A DNA stretch of 19,961 nucleotides from Thermoplasmata archaeon (GTDB lineage: Archaea; Thermoplasmatota; Thermoplasmata; Lutacidiplasmatales; UBA184): NCBI GenBank assembly GCA_022750355.1, contig JAKIVW010000004.1, positions 1 to 19,961 of the forward strand. The letters are read 5' to 3'. Positions 13,812 through 19,961 of the stretch are shown here, piece after piece (the stretch's first letter is position 1; each line of letters starts with the position of its first letter). The notes under the pieces were generated by a model that searched no databases, was not told the DNA's origin, and saw only the letters and a program-made list of their open reading frames with translations. Made by a program: the position numbers and the translations under genes.

Positions 13812-14503
13812 CGGTCTCCGTCGCGCTCCGGACGGCCTCCGAGGGGGTGGGAACCGCCCTCCTGGTGGGGATTGGGATCGGAAGTATCGTCGGCGGCGAC
13901 CGCCTCGGCGGCGTCCCCCAGTGGGTGATCGCATTGGCGTGGTTCTTCGCCGTACTTGTCCCGATCTACCTCTTCATCCGGGTCTCTGGCGCCCACCTGA
14001 ATCCGGTCGTCACTCTCGCGCTGGCGGCGAGCGGTCGGATCGCATGGCGGGAGGCCCCGCCCTACGTCCTCGGCCAGGTCGGAGGGGCATTTCTCGGGGC
14101 CGGGTTCGTGTTGGGAGTGTTCGGAGACGTCGCCCACCTCGGAGCGACCGTCCCCACCGGAGGCAACGTCGCCCTCGCGTTCCCGGCCGAGCTCGCATTC
14201 ACCGCCGCGCTGGTCGCCGCGGTCTTCGCCCTGGCGGATGGGGGTGAGGGGCGAGGCCGGTGGCGCCTACTCTTGCCCCCGACCGTCGTCGCCGTCTCCA
14301 CCTTCCTCATCGGTCCCTGGACGGGCAGCTCGCTCAACCCCGCCCGGACTCTCGCTCCCGCGGTCCTCTCCGGAACGTACACCGACCTCTGGGTCTACCT
14401 GACCGCCGTGCCCCTCGGGGCGCTGCTCATCGCCGGGGTATGGCGACCGAAAGCGGTCGACCGACTCGACCGGGGTCCCGGACGGAGAGACTCCTCGAGC
14501 TAG
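13808..14503 (+). CDS. aqpS: Aquaporin-family (MIP) channel, probable arsenite exit channel
   Basis: 231 residues with six predicted membrane segments and the two MIP half-helix motifs: AHLNPVVTL (Asn65-Pro66-Val67, the alanine replaced by valine) and SLNPARTL (Asn177-Pro178-Ala179-Arg180). The start is a TTG overlapping the arsC stop (TTGA). Aquaglyceroporins next to arsC occur in bacterial ars operons such as AqpS of Sinorhizobium, where arsenite made by ArsC leaves down its gradient without a pump; the same role is inferred here. The window shows no ArsB or Acr3 pump. The symbol follows that context rather than close sequence identity. A charged tail of about 15 residues follows the last helix. 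Confidence 0.88.
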   Translation: MTVSVALRTASEGVGTALLVGIGIGSIVGGDRLGGVPQWVIALAWFFAVLVPIYLFIRVSGAHLNPVVTLALAASGRIAWREAPPYVLGQVGGAFLGAGFVLGVFGDVAHLGATVPTGGNVALAFPAELAFTAALVAAVFALADGGEGRGRWRLLLPPTVVAVSTFLIGPWTGSSLNPARTLAPAVLSGTYTDLWVYLTAVPLGALLIAGVWRPKAVDRLDRGPGRRDSSS

Positions 14504-15156
14504 GCGGTTCCTCCGCGGCGAGCACGCTCCGCCCGCTACGTTTCGGGGCCCCCCGATTCCGGCGAAGCGCGTGCCGCTCGAGGAGGGACCCCGCAGTCCG
14601 CGGAGGAAACCTCCGTACATTTTCCCGGTCCGGTGCGTCAGAAGTCCCTCCAAATCGGCCGCGCTCTTTTGCGACCGATACTCCGCGCTCCGCCCGGGGC
14701 CCCTGCAAGAGGCCCAGCGATTCGGGCTCTCCCGAATGACCTTGAATTTCATCGGAGGGGCGGCGTACCCGTAGGCGGTTGGCACTCGTTCGACTATCAC
14801 GGCGATGGTTTTGCGCCATCCACTAACTCGACGAACGAGGGGCGCAGCTCCCTCCAGCCCGTAAGTCGCCGCGAGGGAACCGTGATCGGATGACAACCAA
14901 CTTGCATTCCCGTCTGTAGGATGAGAACTACTACGTCCTCTCGACGGAAGGTGTCGCGTAATCATCCGGCTGTCGTTTAATCGATTCAGATCGAATCTTC
15001 TGTCGTTTTATTCGCGTTTTCGGCCACTTCTGATTATGCGGCGGTCAACGAATTCGTTCTAAGGGTTCCTTATCTTAGCCTGGAAGCCTCGGCTGTCCGG
15101 AGACTCCATACCTCGTCCGAAAACAACCGACCCTAGTGGTCGACTCGAACAGAGCC
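14504..15156. other. 653-base gap without a convincing gene; composition boundary
   Basis: No reading frame here has a recognisable product. A minus-strand frame covering about 14500-14965 has partly GC-rich third positions but no family signature and overlaps the aquaporin gene, so it is not called. An imperfect direct repeat, CTGTCGTTT, occurs at 14970-14978 and 15000-15008. Base composition shifts from very GC-rich to roughly balanced from about 14,900 on, which suggests the edge of an acquired segment. A small hairpin at 15128-15142 is listed separately. Confidence 0.5.
15121..15142 (-). terminator. Possible terminator of the minus-strand beta-helix gene
   Basis: On the minus strand, CGACC, five bases, GGTCG form a 5-bp stem at 15128-15142, followed by TTGTTT. 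It lies 15 bases after the stop codon of the beta-helix gene at 15157. The stem is short, so support is modest. Confidence 0.4.
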
Positions 15157-17259
15157 TCACTCAGCAGTCTCTGTAAGTACTGGTGCGGTTCCGGTGTAGA
15201 CAATGTAAAGCGAATCGCCGGGTCTCAGAAAGAAGGCTCCCGAGGTCAGCCCCGTCGGGTTGTAGTTCTGTGAAATGGAGGTCACTGAGGCGGGGCTAAC
15301 CACCAGAACGACGTCAAAGCCGTAATTGTTCATGTAGGTGTAGGGCGAACCGGTTGGGGAAAACGGTGTATTCTTTTGACCGGGCGACCTGCCCAAAAGT
15401 GTTCCTGAGAATGGGCTCGTACCGGAAGGGATCGCCGGATTGGCACCAGGATATAGCGTGAAGCGGCAATTCGTAAACCGCATGAAACCAAAGTAAAGAT
15501 CCTGGGATGCAAACTGAATGCCTACTCGAACGAACTCACAGTTCTTGAACTCCACGTCGGTGATGAATGCTCCATTGCCGGTGTTGATGCTGTCGTCGAT
15601 GTAAAGGCCCCCGCCTATGCCCGGAAAAATCGGCGGGGTTTCGATGGTGTCTAACGTCCCGATTACACAGTTATCGAAGAAAATCCGACTGGTAATCTCT
15701 CCCCCTACGGAACTCGTGGATCCCTGAAGTTCCACGATCTGGCTGGGGTAAAAGGCCGAGACCACGCGGTTCATCAAGAAGATAGAATTGGTGATGTAAA
15801 TGTCAGAGGTATCCCCACGTTGTGACCAAATGAAAAGCCCCGAAAAGCCAGGGTTCACTCCGTCGGATGGAGTTACCACGTCTGTAAAATCGCAATTTAC
15901 CCGGTCGATGTGAAACAGTCGAACCGAAGAGATCCCGAAGCCCCGCCCGAGTTGAGGAGAGCTAGAGTTCCATTGGTACGCGTGAAGACAGGAGATCTTC
16001 CACAGAATCGCCTGCTGCGTGACGTCAGGGTGGCTGCCGTATCCGTTGTTAGTCTGAAACCAGAGTAGGTTTCCGGAGGGATTTATGATATCGAACCCAG
16101 AGAGTTCCACGAGATATGCCTGAGGTAACCCTCCAATCAGCTTTGGGCCGTTTACTGTATACTCGAAAACATAGTTCAATCCGATGTAGGCAGCGTTTGC
16201 AGAGTCGTAGAGGTTAATGACGCACCCGTTTCCAAGCCATTGAATGTGGTGATAGGAGGCGGTCGCACCGTAGGATGCAATCGCGACGTCTTGCGCAATC
16301 CAGAAGAGAGCCTCGCCCGGTGAAGTCGTAGTTCCCAGGTAGGTGGAAAGGCCCGTTATGGTGCACCCAGCCTCAAAGATCACAGTTTGATAGCTTCCAG
16401 TATTCCCGATTGGAGCTTGGAGGACGTAAGTGCCGGCTCGACAGTAGACGACCCCCCCTGTCTCCGCAATCGAGTTCAGCGCCTCCTGGATTCCGTTGGT
16501 CTGGGTTGGGCCGGCCTGGGTGTTTGGAGTGTCTGGCCCGAAGTCTGCTCCGTCGTTAATCAGACCTCCCGTAACGCTTCGTCCAATCGGGGACACTGTA
16601 ACGAATGGTCTTGACGCGATGCTCGCCCACTCGTTCGCAGGCGAAATGGCGACGCTGATACACACCCATGTTGTGGACCCGGAAAACGTCCTCTGAGAAC
16701 TTGCACTCCCAGTAGCAACAGGAAGCTGGTAGCTGCCAAACTCGTAGAGGCCCGGAAGTCCGGAAGGGTATGCGAGTGCAAATTGACCGGCGGGAAAATG
16801 GGGGGACGACACATTTGTATCGGCACCGAAAAAAAGAACCAAATCGTTCGGCAATGTCGAAGTCACGTTGGATCCCTCGGGAGAACTGGTCCCGGTTGAC
16901 AAACTCCCGATTGAGTCGACGCCTCCATCGTTGAAAACCTCGACAGCTGCGACTTGAATCGGAATAGTTGTGACGGAGGGAACGACGGTCACCGTGAAGG
17001 CCGACGAGTCAGCGAGGGGTCCGTCGCGTCGGAAGATGAATAGGTTGACACTTCCGTTAGACCCGGAGGTAAGAGGCGTGTAGACGCCGTTTTCGGAGTC
17101 GCTAACTGATTGAACCGAAGGCCCCGATCCTAGCAAGGCAACGTGAACATAAACCGTCGAGCCGGCAGAAACTGCAACCGGCGGACTTGTGGTAAGGCGG
17201 GTGGACCCGGTGTTTGATTGAGCGATCGCAACAACCCCGGCTACCGGAGGGAGGGCCAC
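15157..17259 (-). CDS. Large beta-helix protein, pectate-lyase-3-like (paralogue A)
   Basis: 700 residues. An N-terminal region of about 230 residues is rich in Ser, Thr, Gly and Val and resembles the beta-sandwich modules of phage tail and surface proteins (STVYVHVALLG, FRRDGP, FTVTVVP, VEVFNDGGVD, NDLVLFFGA). From about residue 235, GADFGPD, GIQEALNSI and YVLQAPIGN mark the start of a right-handed beta helix of the PF12708 type, with many repeated short strands. No signal peptide is seen. The GTG at 17259 was chosen because a TATA box lies 26 bases upstream and the resulting start VALPP parallels VAALP of paralogue B. A TTG at 17316 would extend it by 19 residues. Polysaccharide binding or cleavage, or a virion spike role, are both possible; no catalytic residues can be assigned. 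Confidence 0.75.
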   Translation of the reverse strand: MALPPVAGVVAIAQSNTGSTRLTTSPPVAVSAGSTVYVHVALLGSGPSVQSVSDSENGVYTPLTSGSNGSVNLFIFRRDGPLADSSAFTVTVVPSVTTIPIQVAAVEVFNDGGVDSIGSLSTGTSSPEGSNVTSTLPNDLVLFFGADTNVSSPHFPAGQFALAYPSGLPGLYEFGSYQLPVATGSASSQRTFSGSTTWVCISVAISPANEWASIASRPFVTVSPIGRSVTGGLINDGADFGPDTPNTQAGPTQTNGIQEALNSIAETGGVVYCRAGTYVLQAPIGNTGSYQTVIFEAGCTITGLSTYLGTTTSPGEALFWIAQDVAIASYGATASYHHIQWLGNGCVINLYDSANAAYIGLNYVFEYTVNGPKLIGGLPQAYLVELSGFDIINPSGNLLWFQTNNGYGSHPDVTQQAILWKISCLHAYQWNSSSPQLGRGFGISSVRLFHIDRVNCDFTDVVTPSDGVNPGFSGLFIWSQRGDTSDIYITNSIFLMNRVVSAFYPSQIVELQGSTSSVGGEITSRIFFDNCVIGTLDTIETPPIFPGIGGGLYIDDSINTGNGAFITDVEFKNCEFVRVGIQFASQDLYFGFMRFTNCRFTLYPGANPAIPSGTSPFSGTLLGRSPGQKNTPFSPTGSPYTYMNNYGFDVVLVVSPASVTSISQNYNPTGLTSGAFFLRPGDSLYIVYTGTAPVLTETAE
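16382..16437 (-). repeat. 56-bp patch identical to 18368-18423 (inverted copy)
   Basis: Read on the minus strand this is identical base for base to 18368-18423 of paralogue B, in the segment encoding AGTYVLQAPIGNTGSYQT. Sequence on both sides is clearly diverged, even at synonymous positions. Confidence 0.9.
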
Positions 17260-17280
17260 TTGCTCCCGAACGTCTTTGAG

Positions 17281-17290
17281 ATAGATATAG
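17281..17290 (-). promoter_or_regulatory. TATA box of paralogue A
   Basis: CTATATCTAT on the minus strand is centred about 26 bases upstream of the GTG at 17259. This is the spacing for a leaderless transcript and decides that start over the TTG at 17316, which lies upstream of the box. Confidence 0.55.
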
Positions 17291-17416
17291 ACTGTTGAGC
17301 GAAATGGAGTTGGCAATCACCAAATCGGCCAGCACGGAGGAATCACCGCCAGGAGCCGATGCTTGGAAGGTCGTGATTCGAAAGGCCGCGCCGCCATTCA
17401 ATCCAAACGCTGAGGA

Positions 17417-17500
17417 TTCCATACCGGCTTTGTCCTGAAAGGCGTTTGGGGACAGGAGTTTAGGGACACCCGGGCCTTTCAGGACAAAGCCTTCCATACC
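17417..17500. mobile_element. 66-bp MITE-like element with 9-bp target duplication
   Basis: Perfect 18-bp terminal inverted repeats GGCTTTGTCCTGAAAGGC (17426-17443) and its complement (17474-17491) bound a 30-bp interior. A perfect 9-bp direct repeat, TTCCATACC, flanks it (17417-17425 and 17492-17500). From memory, IS5-family elements of the IS903 group also have 18-bp ends that begin GGCTTTGT and make 9-bp duplications, so this may be a non-autonomous relative. The interior carries an imperfect direct repeat (GTTTGGGGACA, GTTTAGGGACA) and no gene. It ends 8 bases (past its duplication) before the TATA box of paralogue B. An 18-bp hairpin acting as a terminator is the alternative, but it would not explain the direct repeats. 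Confidence 0.8.
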
Positions 17501-17508
17501 CTGAGAAA

Positions 17509-17514
17509 CTTATA
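17509..17514 (+). promoter_or_regulatory. TATA box of paralogue B
   Basis: CTTATA, 23-28 bases before the GTG at 17537, fits a leaderless transcript. It begins just after the right-hand duplication of the MITE-like element, so any upstream activating sequence has been displaced by that insertion. Confidence 0.55.
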
Positions 17515-17536
17515 GTTCGAAGTCATTCGCCAGAAT

Positions 17537-19612
17537 GTGGCAGCCCTACCAACTATTGGGAATACAGGTGGTGCGGAAGCAAGCTCAGGTTCCATGACAA
17601 CCGTCGCCATGACTGTCAGACAGGGGTCGGCAGTTTATGTCGAGGTAGGAATGGCGTACCCGTCCGGAACTCTAACGACGCCCTTGGTGACCGACGTTCA
17701 GGGAGGTAGTTACACGCTCATAGCGGACGGTGATTCGTCGCTCGCTACTGGGATCTACCTCTGGGTGTTCCGCAGAGCTGGACCTGTTATCAAAACTAGC
17801 ACGACGTTTACCGTGACGGTCACCCCTGAGCCGATTTCGTCAAAACCCATTATGGTCCTCGCAATCGAAGTACTAAACGACGGCGGAATTGACGTGCCCG
17901 GTTCGGTGGCGGTCAATTCGTCCAGCACTTCGGAGAGTTCCAGCGTAACGAGCACCGAAAACAACGACCTCGTTCTCTTCCTAGGTGCCGATGCTGGATC
18001 AACTTCTCATTCGTACAGCGGCGGTCTGACCCACATTCCGGGCTACACATCCTCTCCTACAGGTGTTTCAATTTGGGGGGCATACCAGGATCTTGTTTCT
18101 CCAGCGACGGCCAGTTCAACACGGACGGTAACGCCCTCCCTGGCGTGGGTGAGTGTTAGCATCGCGATCTCTCCTCAGGTCGCGTGGAGCGGTATCGCGG
18201 GTAAGCCCTATGTCACGGTGTCACCGATCGGCGTCGTGACCTCTCCGGCTTCTCTACTTGTCAACAATGGGGCGGATTTCGGGCCGGATACCTATGATAC
18301 AAAAACTAGTGGAATCCAAGAGGCACTCAATTCGATCGCCACTTCAGGTGGCACAGTATATTGCACCGCCGGCACTTACGTCCTCCAAGCTCCAATCGGG
18401 AATACTGGAAGCTATCAAACTGTCGTCTTTGAAGCCGGCTGCGAAATCACGGGTTTGTATGCGGACTTGAGCCCTGGCGGTGTTCCGACTGAGGCGCTGG
18501 TGTGGGTGGCACAAAATGTAGCCTCCGGCCCGGATGCAGCGTCCGCAGCCTACAGCCAGATTCAGTGGATTGGCAACGGCTGTGTAATCAACCTTCTTGA
18601 CGCGTCGAGCGGGAACTACATCTTAATCAACAATGTGTTCGAGTATACCGTCAAGGGACCGCTCAACAGCGGCATCTCTCCGCAAGCGACGCTGGTCACC
18701 GTCGACAATTTTGAGATAACCAATCTGTCAGGCAACGTTCTCTGGTTTGAGACGGATAATGGGGGAGGTTCTCATCCGAACATCACTCAGCAGGCGTCAG
18801 TCTGGAAAATCTCCCGAATCTGTGCTAACACTTGGAACAGCAATAGCCCCACGTCCGGCGTGCCCCAGCCAATTGGTATCTGTGGTGTTCGCCTGTTCCA
18901 CCTCGACCAATTGTACATAGACGGGTCCACGATCCCGACCGCATGCCACCACTCCCTCATTCGCATCTGGTCCGAAGGAGGCGACACCTCGGACATCAGA
19001 GTGACCGGGTCTGTTTTCCTCGGTAACACGGATTCCGGGTCTCAGATCGCCGAAGTCCAAGGATCTACCACCAGTGTGGGAGGGGAGATTACGAGCCGAG
19101 TTCAGTTCGAAGGTTGCGTGTTTCAGCAGCCGAACACCATTTACAATGTGCTCCTAGACGATAGCGCGGCCATCACCCAAACTAACCAGGCTTTTGTCAC
19201 TGATTTCGAATTCAAGGCGTGTGAGTTTTCCGGTGTTGGCGTCACTCTATTGCCGGGTCGCACGGGTTCTAGCTACTTCGGGTATGGACGTTTTGTTGAT
19301 TGTCGGTTCAAGGGACTTTCCGTTGGGGCGAGCCCGTTCAGTGGTAGCCTGCTCGGCAGAGGTCCGGCTGCCTCAGGAACTTCGTTGACCATTCCGAGTA
19401 CTCCGGATCCAGCAGTGTACACCAATAATGACGGGTTTGATGAGACCATCGTCATTTCTGGCACCAACGTGAACGGTCCAATCAAACGGAATGGTGTTAA
19501 CACGGGCCTCATATCCGGTTCTTTTTTCCTCCGAACGGGGGATTACGTCACAATCCCGTTTACGACTGGGACCCCCCCTCCCTCGGGAAGTGTCGTCGTG
19601 ATACCCGAGTAG
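17537..19612 (+). CDS. Large beta-helix protein, pectate-lyase-3-like (paralogue B)
   Basis: 691 residues, homologous to paralogue A along its whole length and transcribed away from it. The N-terminal module contains SAVYVEVGMA, FRRAGP, FTVTVTP, IEVLNDGGID and NDLVLFLGA. The beta helix begins near residue 243 (GADFGPD, GIQEALNSI, YVLQAPIGN) and the C-terminus ends with FFLRTGDYVTIPF, matching FFLRPGDSLYIVY of A. There is no signal peptide or membrane segment, so export, if any, is not by a classical leader. The GTG at 17537 is placed by the TATA box at 17509. Composition is near balanced, unlike the GC-rich genes before 14,500. As with A, a glycan-directed or virion spike role is possible, not shown. 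Confidence 0.8.
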   Translation: MAALPTIGNTGGAEASSGSMTTVAMTVRQGSAVYVEVGMAYPSGTLTTPLVTDVQGGSYTLIADGDSSLATGIYLWVFRRAGPVIKTSTTFTVTVTPEPISSKPIMVLAIEVLNDGGIDVPGSVAVNSSSTSESSSVTSTENNDLVLFLGADAGSTSHSYSGGLTHIPGYTSSPTGVSIWGAYQDLVSPATASSTRTVTPSLAWVSVSIAISPQVAWSGIAGKPYVTVSPIGVVTSPASLLVNNGADFGPDTYDTKTSGIQEALNSIATSGGTVYCTAGTYVLQAPIGNTGSYQTVVFEAGCEITGLYADLSPGGVPTEALVWVAQNVASGPDAASAAYSQIQWIGNGCVINLLDASSGNYILINNVFEYTVKGPLNSGISPQATLVTVDNFEITNLSGNVLWFETDNGGGSHPNITQQASVWKISRICANTWNSNSPTSGVPQPIGICGVRLFHLDQLYIDGSTIPTACHHSLIRIWSEGGDTSDIRVTGSVFLGNTDSGSQIAEVQGSTTSVGGEITSRVQFEGCVFQQPNTIYNVLLDDSAAITQTNQAFVTDFEFKACEFSGVGVTLLPGRTGSSYFGYGRFVDCRFKGLSVGASPFSGSLLGRGPAASGTSLTIPSTPDPAVYTNNDGFDETIVISGTNVNGPIKRNGVNTGLISGSFFLRTGDYVTIPFTTGTPPPSGSVVVIPE
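18368..18423 (+). repeat. 56-bp patch identical to 16382-16437 (inverted copy)
   Basis: This is the second copy of the patch described at 16382-16437. The two copies are about 1.9 kb apart in opposite orientation. Confidence 0.9.
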
Positions 19613-19693
19613 TTCCCTGTTCTCTCGTTAATGTCGGAGTGAGTCGGCGCATTGCACGTCTAAGCGCGAGCATCTCCGTATTCCAAGTTGAAC

Positions 19694-19961
19694 TCAGCCT
19701 TTGGGGCGATTGTAGGCGGAAATGTTGTCGTCGGGAGGCCCGGCTCCAATACGCGCGGTACTTTCAGAGACGTGATTCGTTGTTTCCGCAGGTAGGCTCA
19801 AAGTTAGGTTTCTTCCCTCCTGAATCTGTCTGGCGAGAATCTCGCCCCCCCGAGTCAAGAAGTATGCCTTCACAACGCGGTCGACTCCGCGGACGTGCCG
19901 ACTCTCCCGATCTACGATTTGGGCATTGGCTAGGCGTCGCAATACTTTGGAGATGGAGCTT
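19694..19961 (-). CDS. Winged-helix protein, C-terminal part (5' end beyond the window)
   Basis: The frame is open to the right edge of the window; 88 complete codons plus a stop are visible. The first visible residues, SSISKVLRRLANAQIVDRES, form the recognition helix of a winged-helix domain, and VKAYFLTRGGEILARQI is the wing and following helix. This resembles the HTH module that precedes STAND/AAA ATPase domains in some archaeal regulators, but here the protein ends only about 37 residues after it, so an ATPase domain is absent. It may be a small stand-alone regulator or a truncated one. The true start codon lies outside the window. Confidence 0.65.
   Translation of the reverse strand, partial: SSISKVLRRLANAQIVDRESRHVRGVDRVVKAYFLTRGGEILARQIQEGRNLTLSLPAETTNHVSESTARIGAGPPDDNISAYNRPKG

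Noticed and set aside
14785..14839. Inverted repeat CTCGTTCG / CGAACGAG
   Set aside because: 8-bp arms 39 bases apart in GC-rich DNA can arise by chance and no element or duplication flanks them.
14267..14965. A minus-strand open frame across the aquaporin end and the following gap
   Set aside because: It overlaps a well-supported gene on the other strand and no domain is recognised; third-position bias is only partial.
17426..17491. Intrinsic terminator or CRISPR-like repeat at the 18-bp inverted repeat
   Set aside because: The 30-base loop, the lack of a T-tract and the flanking 9-bp direct duplication fit a transposable element better; there is no repeat-spacer periodicity.

Overview
The window looks like part of the chromosome of a high-GC archaeon, most likely an uncultured member of Thermoplasmatota or a neighbouring euryarchaeal lineage. 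The archaeal assignment rests on four things: a full-length DNA polymerase D large subunit (DP2), an archaeal formate-dependent PurP, an intron-containing tRNA with a textbook bulge-helix-bulge splice motif and no encoded CCA, and TATA boxes about 25-35 bases upstream of start codons (often GTG) with almost no leader. The lineage assignment is inference.

Layout. Positions 1-1154 hold a divergent pair: the start of an AAA/STAND-type ATPase (minus, runs off the window) and a Bat-like HTH regulator (plus). Positions 7023-1151 (minus) are a tightly packed five-gene run: FAD, [2Fe-2S] and molybdopterin subunits of a xanthine dehydrogenase-family hydroxylase, then purP and gcvT. Three of the four junctions are 4-base overlaps. 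Divergent from it are a winged-helix regulator and a 100-residue protein (7125-7930). Next come tRNA-Arg(TCG) with a 26-base intron in the T-loop (7941-8041, minus) and DP2 (8100-11429, minus). A GNAT acetyltransferase (11600-12157) and a DUF1697 protein (12199-12726, minus) follow.

Positions 12854-14503 form a compact putative arsenic/metalloid-response divergon: a cysteine-rich HxlR-type regulator on the minus strand; on the plus strand a 40-residue peptide with 14 cysteines, a thioredoxin-coupled-type ArsC arsenate reductase and an aquaporin-family channel. All three plus-strand genes overlap. A perfect 7-bp inverted repeat lies between the two start codons. This is the best candidate here for an undescribed system: reduce arsenate, release arsenite through the channel, with the micropeptide as a possible thiol buffer or chaperone.

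From roughly 14,900 to the end the base composition falls to about half GC (by eye) and the content changes to accessory DNA: two large divergent paralogous beta-helix (pectate-lyase-3-like) proteins, a 66-bp MITE-like element with 18-bp perfect terminal inverted repeats and a 9-bp target duplication between them, a 56-bp perfectly identical patch shared by the two paralogues, and the 3' end of a winged-helix gene at the window edge. This segment is probably horizontally acquired.
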